This document shows positions 36,686 through 48,729 of a stretch of DNA of 64,000 bases, in pieces. A model generated the notes under the pieces. That model had not been told where the DNA came from and ran no database searches. It saw only the letters and a program-made list of their open reading frames with translations. The position numbers and the translations under genes are program-made. Source of the stretch: Seiridium cupressi (Eukaryota > Ascomycota > Sordariomycetes > Amphisphaeriales > Sporocadaceae); the NCBI GenBank assembly GCA_036674765.1, contig JARVKI010000088.1, positions 1 through 64,000 on the forward strand, written 5' to 3'. Positions within the stretch are counted from its first letter, which is position 1; each line of letters starts with the position of its first letter.

Positions 36686-37193
36686 AGTCGTGAATCAGTG
36701 TGGCGCTCGTGAAATAAATTAATGCATGGGTATATCATTCATTAGTTCGAGGAGTTCGAGGCTTGGGGAAAATAACTAATTTCTGAGGAAGAAACGACCA
36801 AGCACCTAGGAAGGTTACGAGTCAAGGTTTTCATTAACCCCGGCAACAAATACTTTTGATACTCCAGAAATGATCATCTCGTGCTATCGCAAACCGTTCA
36901 TGCAGGTGAGTTAAATGGCTAAACGATGCAAATTGGAATAACCAGTTTACCAGGGCTAAGTTGGAGAAGTCGTCACTTCAAATGCCGAACGTTCCCAATG
37001 TACCCCGACCGACCCCCTGCCGCTTGAAAGTTGAGGCTTCAACCAATGAAGGCTTGGCATTGATGTATACAGACGTCATCAAAATGTTGATCGAGGGATC
37101 GTGTTACTGATGCATGGATGAAATACAATTGCCCTCAAAAACAGTTCCGGTGGCTTCTGCGTAGTTAGAGTCCGCCATCACCACGACGACGCA
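36686..37193. other. Intergenic region, promoter of the MRJP-like gene
   Basis: 508 nt between two plus-strand genes. Nothing distinctive was seen apart from the expected 3' UTR and promoter. Confidence 0.45.
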
Positions 37194-38441
37194 ATGTTGC
37201 TGCATATCATAGCATTCATCGCAGGCGCTGCCGCCCAAGGATTCCCGTCAACATGCCCTGCCGTGCCACCATATAATCCAAATGCGACGCTCGGGGTGTG
37301 CCCAACCGATTTCACAATAATTGGACCAGAGCTTGAGCCGATTCATGAGAGCAAGACGGCCCCCACCGGGCTGGCTGTCGATTGCGAACTAAATGTCTAC
37401 CTCACGTACCCGCGCAACACAGGTGCAACTCCGATCAACGTCGCCAAGGCCACGAATTTTACTTCTGAGGAGCCCTGGCCTAATGCTGCTATTCAGAATT
37501 GCACAGTTAGCCAGGATCCCGCGGAATGCTTCATCAATGTGCAAAACGTGGTGCTGGACGCGCTCGGTCAGTTATGGGTAGTGGATTCAGGAATCCCTCC
37601 CGGTGCAAAGAGTGCTGTATCGCGGGGAGCTAAGATAATTGCTTTCAGTCAATCTGGGGAGACTTTACGAACATATATCATTCCGGATGAATTCTATTAC
37701 GATTCCATGAATTCCAACGATGTCAGAATCAACAACACACTCGGATCGGGTGGGTATGCCTTCATAACGGACGAGTCCAACTCTGGCTCGCTGCTCGCTA
37801 TCAATCTCGATGACGGTTCTGTCACAAGAAGACTTTACAACACAACAGTAACCAAATCCGATACCAAGTATGTGGGATCATACAATGGCGAGCCGATTTA
37901 CATCTGGAACAACACCAAGAAATCATACGCGACTACCGGAGCCGATGGCATAGCACTCGCATCTGGCAACGTGTACTGGGGAGTGCTGGCATCACGCAGG
38001 TTCTATTTCATCTCCCAGGAGACCCTGATCGACACGACGCTCTCCGACGAAGAGATGCTAGCCGCAGTGCAGGATCCCGGTGAGTTGGGGTCAGAACAGG
38101 CCGGCTTCACTGCCGATGACCACGGACGTGTCTACATGTTGGCCAGCGAGCAGAATGCAATCTACTATGTCGACACACAGCAGAGCGAGGTGACGGAGGA
38201 AGTCAACGAAACTCCACCAGGCGGCACAGGTCCGGTCCCAACGGAGAATTACGTGGTTAAGACGCTCGTGAGGAGTGGTCTGATTCAACACGCGGACTCT
38301 GCGGCCATTCTTGATGGCTGGCTGTATTTTTGCACGAACCAGCTCGAGTTGAGCCCTCTTCGGCAGTACAAGAATGTCGATGCTCGGAAGGGTCCGTTCA
38401 GGAGTTACAGGACATGGATTGGGAGAGGTCCTGCGGTGTGA
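37194..38441 (+). CDS. Secreted MRJP/yellow-family protein
   Basis: Intronless 415-aa protein of the major royal jelly/yellow family (six-bladed propeller fold), which is also found in fungi and some bacteria. The first ~15 residues form a signal peptide ending before QGFPST. At least seven N-glycosylation sequons are visible (NATL, NFTS, NCTV, NNTL, NTTV, NNTK, NETP), supporting secretion. Family-like segments include LDALGQLWVVDSG, GYAFITDES, ADGIALASGNVYWG, AGFTADDHGRVYM and HADSAAILDGWLYF; these repeat the blade pattern. The C-terminus ends at RGPAV with no membrane anchor. The ligand or substrate is unknown, and fungal members have been linked only loosely to cell wall or pigment functions. 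Confidence 0.85.
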   Translation: MLLHIIAFIAGAAAQGFPSTCPAVPPYNPNATLGVCPTDFTIIGPELEPIHESKTAPTGLAVDCELNVYLTYPRNTGATPINVAKATNFTSEEPWPNAAIQNCTVSQDPAECFINVQNVVLDALGQLWVVDSGIPPGAKSAVSRGAKIIAFSQSGETLRTYIIPDEFYYDSMNSNDVRINNTLGSGGYAFITDESNSGSLLAINLDDGSVTRRLYNTTVTKSDTKYVGSYNGEPIYIWNNTKKSYATTGADGIALASGNVYWGVLASRRFYFISQETLIDTTLSDEEMLAAVQDPGELGSEQAGFTADDHGRVYMLASEQNAIYYVDTQQSEVTEEVNETPPGGTGPVPTENYVVKTLVRSGLIQHADSAAILDGWLYFCTNQLELSPLRQYKNVDARKGPFRSYRTWIGRGPAV

Positions 38442-39053
38442 AAGAGGGAAAGCTGTAGTTCTTAGGACTCATCTTGTAGTACAGAGACTCCGTTCACGAT
38501 TAAAAATATACAGCTTCTATTCCTGGCCCTAATCTTGCAGCCTTGAAGAATAGTGTAGACTCGCTTCTTCTAGAATATAGCGGACTCTGATAGCCGATGC
38601 TGAAAGGAATGATTGCTTTGCATACTAAATCACCGGGGATAATTATCAACTTCTGGTACATTATTTATGGACTGATCAACAAATAACCATAGAAAGGACA
38701 TCATGATCGAGTTGGAGTGTTTCCATTTGATTGGCTGTTAGGTAGAGGCGGGTGGGCCCCACGGGCTACACTTTGTATTAGCTTGCGATCGTAATTGTCA
38801 TCTTAGCTCACTCAGTTTTGAAGGCATTCCCGAAGTGCCCGACACACCTATCACAGCTCGGCCGTGATCACTTCGCACAGGCCACAACCAACAACAAAAA
38901 GTGAACTCCTCGTCTTCTTTGAGGTTAGAAGGCAAATATTGGAACTCCGAAAGAACTTGCTTTTATTTCAAGCTATTCCCACTTTCTCCACGATACCTAT
39001 CAGTCGATTCGGCATATGCTAGACCATTGAAGTTTTGTTTGACCGCCGCAGGC
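38442..39053. other. Intergenic region before the VPS62-like gene
   Basis: 612 nt. The last 150 nt is the likely leader of the VPS62-like gene. No separate gene was found. Confidence 0.45.
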
Positions 39054-40669
39054 ATGAGTCGCTGCGGCGTAGTTATTTCTTTATTTCAATCCTTGTTGAT
39101 TTCACTGTTGGGCGCACAGCCTTCGCATGCATTTTCCATTCCGACGGGACGGACTGTGATTTCGTCCTCGGGCGAAATCAGCCGAACAGTACCGGATTAT
39201 GTCGTTCGCCATGGTATGAGAACACCTCACCCCGTGGCGCGTTAAACCAAGATATACCGGAGATGGGGCATGACCTGTGATTCGGTGAATGTTTGTCTAA
39301 CCTACATTGTAGCGTCGCTTGTGTGGCTACACTCAGAAGATCCGTTCCGACCGTCAGACATACTCCAGCATGTGCAACATACTACGCCCATGGTCAATAT
39401 GGAGTCTATAGCCGGCTTGCCCGAGCTCGACCTGGACAACCTCGCCTTGCTCAACGAGCATCTTGACAGTGGCCCAGTCTCGCTAACTGCCAACGACGAT
39501 ATCACAGATCTGCCCGCCTGGCTGTTCGGAGAGACACCGGATGAGTCGGGTAGGCTTCATAACTCTACTCCATGTGTCGTGATTCTCGTCCCGTCCGGCG
39601 ATGGCTCTAATGATATTGATGCATTCTACTTCTACTTCTATTCCTTCGATCGAGGCGCCAATATCTCCCAGGTGCTCCCACCTCTAAACGGCATGGTAGA
39701 GGACGATGGCGGGCAGCATTTCGGTAATCACGTTGGAGACTGGTAAGTACGAGAACTATACTTTCACTTCTGTAGGCAAGCGGCTTTGGCTCACTGTGTG
39801 CACCAAGGGAACACAATATGGTTCGTTTCCGTGACGGATCGCCTACTGGTATATATTATAGCGAGCATGTCGACGGCTCTGCTTATAATTGGGACGACGC
39901 AGCTCTCTCGATGAAGAACGAACGGGTATGTCTAAAGGGAAGAGTGCCAATACGGACCATAAAGCTAACATTCCTTCAGCCACTTGTATACAGCGCATAT
40001 GGCTCCCACGCGAACTGGGTATCTCCCGGGTAGGCTGTCCGTGATCCAGCCTTTATTGTTCTACAGCTCACAATCCGCGATCACAGAGACCACGTTCACG
40101 ATGAAGTCCTTATAGACTACTGCGATTCAGGCCAGCTATGGGACCCTGTCTCCTCAGCATATTATTATTTTTACGACCGTGTTACTTCCCAGCTGACCCG
40201 TATCCTCCTCTCGGGAGCATCCGAGACATCTAATTCAACATCTTTTCTCTACTATACCGGAATTTGGGGCGACTTCCAGTATCCGGATGACGATCCTCGC
40301 CAAAACACGGTTCCGCACTTTGGTCTAAAGCGCTATGTCTCTGGACCGACAGGGCCAATTACGAAGCAGCTTGTGAGGAAGGGGCTTTCTCCCGACCATC
40401 GGGAGAAGAAGTCATGGTTACAGTGGGGTGTCGGTATCTTCATGTCGCTATATCCATGCTGTTTCCGCGGGTGGAGAGCTTGGGTATCAGGGATAATATT
40501 TGTTGCGATATTGGTATTGATAGTGCTCGGTATCAGATACGCCGTGAAGCGGTATAGATCAAGGGTCAAGGGATACAAAAAGGTTGATACGGGTACAGAC
40601 ATGCCGCTGGATAACCTGGACTACAGAGACGAAATCTCTGTAGACCATACTGGAGCCAATCATCAATAA
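39054..40669 (+). CDS. VPS62-related secretory/vacuolar protein with C-terminal anchor
   Basis: Predicted 446-aa protein of the Vps62 (DUF946) family, known from a yeast screen for vacuolar protein sorting. Exons are 39054-39213, 39313-39742, 39808-39925, 39980-40029 and 40087-40669. A hydrophobic N-terminus (residues 1-27) looks like a signal sequence. Family segments are FGNHVGDWEHNMVRFRDG, SAYGSHANWVSPGDH (formed only by splicing to the acceptor at 40086) and LWDPVSSAYYY. A single strong transmembrane segment lies near the C-terminus (GIIFVAILVLIVLGI), followed by a basic cytosolic tail. Intron 3 (54 nt) is a multiple of three without a stop. The biochemical role is unknown. Confidence 0.85.
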
Positions 40670-40991
40670 CGAGATGCGGGTAGACGAATACACGGGAGTG
40701 GTTCCCCTCCCTGGATGATGACAAAGCGGATATGAACTTCGTGATAAATAGGCGAGTTCGACTCAAATAAAAGAAACGGCACTGAGACTAGATATAATGC
40801 GGCAGAGAAATCTGCTTTATACTGTACTACTCAATAAATCGATAACGTACAGAAACAAATGAGAAATAAATATCGGCTCTTGAAAATATCTGAGGGAATC
40901 AGTGTAATGCAAATATGAAACCCCACTTCTAATGCAGCCATCAGCTCCTATCAAATGGATCCTTTCTCCATTGATTCATCCAAAAATGAAT
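40670..40991. other. Convergent 3' region
   Basis: 322 nt, AT-rich, between the stops of the VPS62-like gene (+) and the DUF4360 gene (-). It presumably holds both 3' UTRs. Confidence 0.5.
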
Positions 40992-42252
40992 CTAGCAAGT
41001 CTGCCACTGAAGGTAGTGAACAGTCTCGAAAGACAAATCAGTGGAATCGACCTGGTGCCTTTCGTTAGCCTGCTGGTCTCTGTGCCTATCCAGATGGGAA
41101 TCACTTACAGTAAGAAGAGCAGTGTTGGAGGTGTTGAGAGGAGTGACGCGGACCTCGCTGTTGACATCTGCAAAACGAGTTAATACATTCCACCGCCGAA
41201 ATCGGCGAGCTGAAAACGAAAATCAGGACTTACTCAAGAGACCTTCCTCACCACAAGGTGACCAGACGGTACTCTCGATACCGAACTCATCAGTCTTGAG
41301 GTAGTTGTCGTCATAGGCGCCCGTGAGGTCAAGCTCGCCAGAGACCTGGGTCGAGTCGCCGGAGAAGTAGTATGTGGCCTTGATGACGCCCTTGTCGCCG
41401 TCCTGGAGGAACGCGTAGCCGCGGTAGTCGGCCTTGAACACGCTGAACTGCCAGCCCTGGGGCAGGGCCAGCTGGATGTTCAGCTGGCAGTTCTTACGCG
41501 CCTCGGTGGGCTGGATGCCGGGGCCGGCCTGGGCGATGAAGCTGTCGTACAGGAGGGTGATGGTCTCGGCGTCCGAGGAGATGGCTCCGGCGACGCTGCC
41601 GGCGTTGCAGCCCGATCCGGCGTAGGAGATTCCCTCAATGGTCACACCGGTGGGCGCGGGCAAGGCGGTTGTAGTGGTGGACGCGGAGGTCGACGTGCTA
41701 GAAGTTGAAGTCTGAGTGGTGGAAGTAGTCGTAGAAGTAGTTGTAGAAGTAGTGGTAGAGGAAGTGGAGGAGGTGGTGCTGGTGCTGGTGGGAGTGGTAG
41801 AAGTAGTGGAAGTAGTGGTAGTGGACGTGGACGTGGATGAGGTCTTGATGCTAGTGGGAGTTGGGCTTGGGCCATGACCACCCTTCGACGTTGTAGTCGG
41901 ATGGGGGTCATTGTGGCCGCCTCCTCCATTGCCAGGACCTCCCGGGCCGGGGCTCTTGCCACCACCACTGAGACTTGAGCAGTCAGCAATTGCTTTTCAT
42001 AAGGAAAGAGTGATGGTCTCCCGCCCGGCCCGGCTGTGTGGTGACTTATAAGACGCAGATCATTTCTGAGAATGGTCTGAAAGATGTCCACCTTATATTG
42101 GCCTGGCCCTTGGACTAAACGGCCTGGCTTATGAGGACTAGTAATAGAAGTTTCTGTACTCACCCAGGGAAGGTCAATACAGGTGGGTCGGCAACAGGCA
42201 TGGCCAGGACGGCAACGGGCAGCGCCGCGAGGAGGATGGTGGAGAAGTGCAT
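40992..42252 (-). CDS. Secreted DUF4360 protein with Ser/Thr-rich linker
   Basis: Predicted 313-aa secreted protein. Exons are 42252-42164, 41967-41234, 41167-41109 and 41051-40992; introns are 196, 66 and 57 nt. The signal peptide covers about residues 1-19 (MHFSTILLAALPVAVLA). A Gly/Pro-rich stretch and then about 80 residues almost entirely of Ser and Thr follow, probably heavily O-glycosylated. The C-terminal half is the DUF4360 domain, with ISYAGSGCNAGSV, NCQLNIQL, GWQFSVFKADYRGYAFL and CGEEG; the last exon ends in YLQWQTC. Conserved Cys suggest disulfides. The last intron is a multiple of three without a stop. The acceptor of the long first intron is the least certain boundary. Function is unknown. 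Confidence 0.85.
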
Positions 42253-44167
42253 CTTGACTGTGTCGAAGGACGGTTTGTTTTGGTTCGAAAGAGTGGCAAA
42301 GTAGCGAGTGACTATTCTCCAATAACTCGGGTTCTCTGGGCTGTTGAGGGTGTTTGAGATGTAGCCAAGAGAAGGCGAACCAGTGGTCCTTATATACACT
42401 ACATCCTCTTGTCGCTTTCGCCAAGATTGTGACCACACTCAGGATGTGAAGAGTAGACTATAGCTCTGCCCTGAATCTGGACCTGTAGGGTTGCATTTTG
42501 GCAGTGTGGCGTCTACTAGATCTCCATAAACATGCTGGCTATAGTCTCGGAGAGCTTGTCAGTATGTTGGGGCCACCAGATTTAGCATCGCTAACCGGCC
42601 AATATCGGACGAGTTAGGCTATTCATTAAGTCTAGCCATCAGGTTACCCCTGGCCCCTGACCACAAAATTATCGGTATGATCCGGATCTGCAAATTGAAA
42701 TCGGCTAAAACAGGGTCATTCATTGTTTCCTCAAGGCATGCTCTACCTCCAAGCTGTGAGACATCGTTGAGTTCAACTTACCAAGGAAGGTATTTTGCCA
42801 CCGCCAATGCTCTACAAGACTGGAAGTATGAAGTGGGTTCCTGTCTGAAAACAGAATAAAACATGTTTGTAAGCCGGCATAATGCTCTGAAAGGAAGGTT
42901 ATTGGTGAGCCGAGTTCGAGTATAGGGTTTGAATAGCTATTAATAGAGAGTACCTTACATGCGGGCCAATATTGGGCTCCATATAATATAGGCATGTCCG
43001 ATTCAGTAAGCGTGTCGTTCCCAAGAAGGGGTGCTCGGTTCATCGCGAATGCCTAGGGACGTTATGTTTACAACTAAGCTTACGGCTGGCTCTTTTCGCA
43101 CCCGTGCAAGTCGTACGAGAGGACGCTCACCTGATTGTCTGGCGTCGAGTCCTAATGTCGAGTTCGGGCGTCGGACGCTGATCCGGCAAGTTCCTATTTA
43201 ATGAGCTTGTGAAACTCGGAGAATTTTCCGCCCAGATTTCCACTTTCTCGCTGGCCTGGGTTAGGTGACCTACACTGACCCAGACCTCGGAGATAACCTT
43301 AAGACGGGATGGAATATGCACTCCGCACATGCTCCATGAATAGCAACACGGATGGTCACCTGTGATGTCCTAATACCACTGTAGGTTTCAATCGGGCATT
43401 GTACCAGATGTCAACTCAATGTGTCATCCGATGATACGACGTCTTACAGTAACGGAAACCTTCGCGCCCCAACGAAAACCCCGTCGTCACAAAGCGACGT
43501 TGCACCCAGGCGTCGAGACCGCTCACAACTGTCCATAGCCTTGGCAGAGGGCACTCATGAGGACAATTGCTGGTCTCGCTCACGCCGTCGATAAAATAAG
43601 CATTATTAAGACGGTGAGGAAGTCGCAATTAATATGGAGTTTATTGAGTTGCCCAACGCAGCCAAGCGCATGATTCGCCAATGAGGCGACCAATCAACCT
43701 GCCTTAAGCGAGCGGCCGAGACTCACGAGCAACACGGCACAATTCCCCAACAGAGACCTCACGATGCCTTCACCGTCGCAGACTGATGCATGTCGCATCT
43801 GCTCTAACTTTCCTGATGTCAAGGATTCGCACCAGCGGCCCGCTACCCCTCACTTTGTTAATCGACGCTATGAGTAGCCGACGGTAGCATTTTGATTACG
43901 ATTTCTTTCCTATCTTCCCCCATTCTTTCAAATATGGACCTAGGATAGTGCGACGAGACTAATATAGTATTAAGGCGAGTGCTCCATCCTTTCCAAGGTG
44001 ACATATCTCTATTAATAAGCATGATCTTGATAACCAAGATAAACATGTATATTAGGTGTACAGATAAGCCCATCGGAGCATGAACGCTTGACTGAAAGAT
44101 CGGCCACGAGAACGCGTTTAGTATGAACTTTAAGCCTTGATATAATAATGGTATCGAATGCCCCAGC
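42253..44167. other. Intergenic region at the edge of the decayed segment
   Basis: About 1.9 kb. The first 250 nt is the DUF4360 promoter. I could not recognise any gene or relic in the rest, whose short frames overlap on both strands. Confidence 0.45.
42390..42396 (-). promoter_or_regulatory. TATA box of the DUF4360 gene
   Basis: The minus strand reads TATATAA 138 nt upstream of the ATG at 42252. Position and orientation fit a TATA-dependent, inducible promoter for a secreted protein. Confidence 0.5.
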
Positions 44168-45736
44168 TTAAAGAATATTCACAGTCTGTAGACCTATATT
44201 TTCAACCCATTTTGATTCGCACCAGCCACCACCTATCCTGCTGTAACAATTCTCGCTAATGCACTGGAGGAATAGTCCCCAGTGCCACGACTCGCGGGTG
44301 ATTCCGATGGCCAGAAAATATACCACTTGATCATGTTTAATCAATTCCAACATGATTTCTTCCCTTTCATCACTCCAGACAGCGCCATCCAGGCGGTCAG
44401 AGCCTTTTTTTCGATGAGCTGTTTGTAGACGTAAAATCAGACCGCCATGGTCTACTCTGACACACTTGTATGGTATAGTCATCACCTGCCCTCTGATCTC
44501 AAGGCAGCCTCCCGTGACCCATCCATAAGGATTCTCATTCGATTCGAGCCGTACAGTGCAGCTAATTATTTCTGCAACAACCTTGCATCTTAGGACATTG
44601 TATCCAACTGTGCCATCAATCGAAGCCCATGACCACGATGGTGCTCTGTAATCAGATGGGCGCCCTTCTTTGGCGGAAGGCAGTAGGATACCATCTGCCG
44701 ACCCCCTCAGCCATAACAGCGAGACTGGCAGATCCGCTTCCCATATCCCAGCTAGATAACGACCACAAGGCACATTGCATGCAACTGCGAATCTTTGTGC
44801 CAAGCCGGCAATTGCTGGCAACTTGTCCATTGGGTTCGTTAGGTTGCGAGACGACAGGGCAGTAACAAACTTCTGTCCCCAATCTTTGAGTTCGATGTTG
44901 CTTGTGGATGAGAACTTCCAGCTTTACGCAGCGTGTCCATGTTCTCTTCTAGGTGGACCCTGGAAGCAATCAAACGAGACTCGTCGCCTTTCGAAGAGCA
45001 GGCGCCGTGAAGAGAGATGCCACTCCTGCAAAGCCCAGCCGCGACTATTGAGTGGCTCATTTTTAAATGTATGAAGATCCGGGGTCTGCCTGAAATCCAA
45101 TATCTCTTCAGAATCTGATCTATCACCAAAATCTGTGCTCTCTCCAAAGTCTGAGCTCTGTTCAGACTTTGGGGTGTCACCAAGATCTGGAGCGAAACTT
45201 GAGCCCAAAAGATACTGAGATCTCGCGAACAAACCACTCTGACAGTCTTTGGCACCAAAAGCAAAAATAGTGATATAAGCGAAACCATAGATATCACCCA
45301 TGCGTGCTGATTCCCGCTTCCAGTCGGCCTCGGAGTCCTGGAGAATGCATAGCGCATCAATCCACAAGTAGCAAAGTCCCAGCTGTCTCGTGACTTGTAC
45401 AGCATCTCGGAGGGTTAGAGGGAGCTCTGATGCGTGAAAGCCGCGCTTCCGACTGTCCAGAGTAGTCGCCGTCAACGTAAAGTTCGAACATGATCCCCAA
45501 CTGTAGGAAAGGGCCGCATAGTGACCAGTCTGCACAGCTCCCCCACCTTCTGATGGAACGACGAGCCTGATCGTCTCGCTTGTTGGTTCTCCGATATCAA
45601 GAACTCGCGAAGGCAGCTTCTGCTCATCCTGGGGCTTGCATGTGTGAGATTGCTTGCATGTTGTTATTCTTTCATTTATCCCTTGCACATCCCAATCTTC
45701 GATGTCTCGACGAGGTGCTCTTGGATCTGAAGACAT
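44168..45736 (-). pseudogene. HET-domain gene interrupted by an in-frame stop
   Basis: Heterokaryon-incompatibility (HET, PF06985) family, which triggers non-self recognition cell death in filamentous fungi. The first part (45736-44924) carries the domain motifs AALSYSWG and LWIDALCILQD, then RGWALQEWHLSSRRLLF. A TAA at 44924-44926 follows, yet the same frame stays open from there to 44168 and encodes typical downstream sequence (PMDKLPAIAGLAQ, LLWLRG, YRAPSWSWASIDG). No GT-AG pair of usual length removes the stop and keeps frame. A neighbouring frame also reads plausibly over 44890-44960, so the lesion could be a pair of small indels rather than one base change. The intact gene would encode roughly 522 residues. 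It is probably inactive. Confidence 0.7.
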
Positions 45737-46266
45737 GATACGAACATAAATTGATGAGGCTAGCTTGGTGTTTCCAAGAACCAGCTTGCATCCCGAGTAA
45801 CACCGACATAAAATAAGGCTGAGCCCCGCATCTCAGTATGTAAATGTAAGCACAGCTCGGATGCGCCCGATAGTACAGATAGATGCATATTAACAATTTA
45901 GGCATCTGGTAGACAAGGAGCACTTATCTATAATGTCAGGTGATATTCAACACATTCCGCGAAATCAATTTCCCACGGAAAGTCTGTGACTTGATAATCT
46001 TGGAATAAACAGTTCCTTGACAGAACTGTCTGATTACAGTATGTCTTAAAAAAGTATTCGAGCTTTGACAATCAGTGAATGGAATTCCAATGCGCCCAGC
46101 GCGGCCACTCATTATCGATGAAGAAATGCAATAAGTGATCACTCTTCACTTGCACCTGATTCATAATATACAGAATTCTCCTCGGGCACGTGCGGCAATT
46201 TTGTAACATGCTCGGCGCTGAGATCGCCATAAAAGTGACTTCAATACTTGTGCCAACGTGTCATAG
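45737..46266. other. Intergenic region
   Basis: 530 nt between the HET and C2H2-like genes, both on the minus strand. It is the likely HET promoter. No gene was found. Confidence 0.45.
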
Positions 46267-47500
46267 CTACGCTCCAGGGTGTCCAGAATTTGTGCCAAGA
46301 AGTGCAGCAAATGAATCGGTGCCTGTGGTGTCTATGAAAGCGTCCCTTTGAGTGCCTGCTAGTTCAGAGTTGGCCTGATAGAAAGGTTCGGGGGTGGTCA
46401 GGTGTAACCCAGACATATCAAAGCTACGTGGAACAGTCGCGTTACCTTGATGCACTTGCATTTCCCCCAGATTTTGCATAGGCGCTCTAGCAGGACCGTG
46501 GAGGTATTCCTCTGTACCGGGGGTAAGCAGCTGTGGCGGATGGCCCAACGTAGCTGTATCGAGATATTGTCGAAGATCATGGAAAATTTGATCCACGATC
46601 ATGCGAGCGACAGTCTGGATAAACTGGGTTTGCAAGATACTGCTACCTTGATCAAACCGCATCAGGTTGCCCACAAGTTGATCGTGGTGGCTCTCAGCAA
46701 ACTCTTCGAGATGCTCCAGAGCTAAAGATACATAAGACTCCTTGTAAGGAGACCGGGGCGGCTGGTGATTTGGAAAGACGATGTTGAAAATATGATACCA
46801 TTGCCCTCGTTCATCGCCGTCTGTTGCAATCCGTTCCCACTCTTAAATGGTCGTCTCGCTCATTGGGGTTGTTGAACGTTGTGTTACACCGAGGGCAATA
46901 CGGCTTATAATGAATTCGGCGTAAGTGCTGCTTAACGTCCGAGACCCGTCTGTACCCATTGCTGGTACATTCGGGGTAGCGAAAAGGATTCGCCTTCAGA
47001 AAAGGGCAAGCCAAAAATCTCTCGACGAGTTCGTTTGAGCTTGAATCGACTTGAGTACTAGTCATCAGATCCTGCGTCGCGTCGCCAAATGGCGGACCTG
47101 ATGATGCAGGGGTCGACAAATTGTTACGAACAGGACTGGAACCCCAGGCTTCATATAACCCAGCTTGTAGTGGCTGCTGGCCGGAGGGACTACCGTATGC
47201 ATACTGACGGACACCCGGAAGACCTTCGTCATTCCTGGACATAGAATCCTGCTGCAGTGCATCATTCTTCCCTACAGATGAATCGCGTTCTGAATCATAA
47301 GTAGACTGGTTCTCGTTCAGCCAACCAGGCTGGTAAGATGCTTCTCTGATTGGAAATCGGGGCAGGCCTTTCGAAGTCTTCGGAGACTCATCCTGGCTTG
47401 TCCCTGGACGCGCCACAAGGAAATGTTGTTTGGCGATATTTCGAGTCGGATGGCTTGGCTCGGAGAATGCCAGTGTCGTTATGGTAACCACACCTCTCAT
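46267..47500 (-). pseudogene. C2H2-like zinc finger protein gene with a frameshift
   Basis: Fungal nuclear-type protein with an atypical zinc finger pair: ACPFLKANPFRYPEC followed by DVKQHLRRIH, then YCPRCNTTFNNPNERDDHLR and a final Cys. The N-terminal 160 residues are Ser/Pro/Gln-rich. The frame with the fingers stops at 46811, just after the last finger. A second frame, open from about 46845 down to 46267, continues with family-like sequence (QWYHIFNIVFP, SPYKESYVSLALEHLEEF) and a Gln-rich tail. The two overlap for about 35 nt, so one single-base indel near 46815 explains the break, and no intron is possible in that space. It is either a recent pseudogene or an assembly error. The start is uncertain; 47500 is the first ATG in frame. 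Confidence 0.6.
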
Positions 47501-48729
47501 AGAGACTTGGGCTTGCACATGCACGACAATGGACTGTAGTTAGAGTGTGTAGCTGCTTTAGGCAAAGTGCATGTGCTTGTGCCCAGGAATCCGTGGGCAT
47601 GAACGCTGTTGCATATGAGAGGCTGACCGCCTACACCATTTGCCTGATTGACGGCTTGTTTCCTCAATAAGCCTTGGTCCAACTGATGATACCAACGTGG
47701 CTCAAGTTGTAGAATTTGTCCAGAATGGGATCAGGGGTTCGCGAGAGCAGCGTCATCAGCTCACATTGCACAAATACACAAGAGTTACCATGACAGCCTT
47801 AAGGTGAAACGGCGGCAGATCGAGCTGGGATGAATATGAAGAAAAGTGTAGAGTACATTTACTCGCGGACTGCCAATACGGCGGCATTTGGTGGAGTGCG
47901 TAGCATGATGTTTGGTCAATCGACGACAATCGAGCTTCGTCTGTGGGGCGTCAGATCTTGTCCAACGGGTGTCCTACATTCTGGACGGGTAGTTGGTGAT
48001 ATGGTCACCTCACTTGTCGAGTGTCAAATTATTTGTGATTGTTTGTTCTTGAAGCAAACGTCAGATAGGGTGAAACAAGCACATGGACGTGTATGTGGAA
48101 GGCCAGGGCTGATTTGTGCGGGTCGCTGCCGCAACCGAGGCCTCGACCCTCGTATGCCTATCATGAGCCGAACTTTTGGACACCAAACGTCAGGAATGGC
48201 TAATTCAAATGCGATTGGTATCTACCCTATACCTCGGATGGGTAAGAAGATGTCAGGCAACGTTAAGTTTGTCTCGCACTTAGATCAACACCAAGCAATG
48301 TCATATCAAATCACTGCTTTCATTTGCCCCAGACCGCCGGGGTGAATTCAGAATAAGGTCACTAAGCCCTATTATGAGCTTGTATGCGATCGCCAAGCAA
48401 TGGGGCCCATTTGTGCTTGGGGAACACAATATATCGACCGTCTGGCTCATTCGATTCCTTCTTCAAGCGCACGGTAGCAACCCTTAGGTATAGACACTTG
48501 TTGACGTGATGCGAAGTCGGGCCGACAGGGAAAGGAGCCCAGAGTGAACGAGGGGGGAACCTTGGTCAATGGTGCTGCCAGGAATTACATTTCATTCATG
48601 AGAATGGAGTTCAATAACCTTGTGCATAGAACACATTTTGTATGAGCAGTTCTCGGACACTTGACGTCTCGACGTTGTAATGATCAACTACATACAAACA
48701 AACAAATCGGCCTGCAACCGCCAACTGCC
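47501..48729. other. Intergenic region between decayed genes
   Basis: About 1.2 kb. A plus-strand frame at 47830-48345 is open for about 170 codons but resembles nothing and has no supporting signals. The likely divergent promoters of the flanking genes lie here. Confidence 0.4.

Noticed and set aside
40030..40067. Earlier acceptor for VPS62-like intron 4
   Set aside because: It breaks the frame. The acceptor ending at 40086 yields the family motif SHANWVSPGDH.
41642..42436. 264-codon Pro/Leu/Arg-rich minus-strand frame
   Set aside because: Out-of-frame reading of the Ser/Thr-rich linker of the DUF4360 gene. The true frame has a signal peptide and the domain.
44860..45000. An intron that would remove the HET stop codon
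   Set aside because: The GT and AG sites present give lengths of 27 or 44 nt, too short or frame-breaking.
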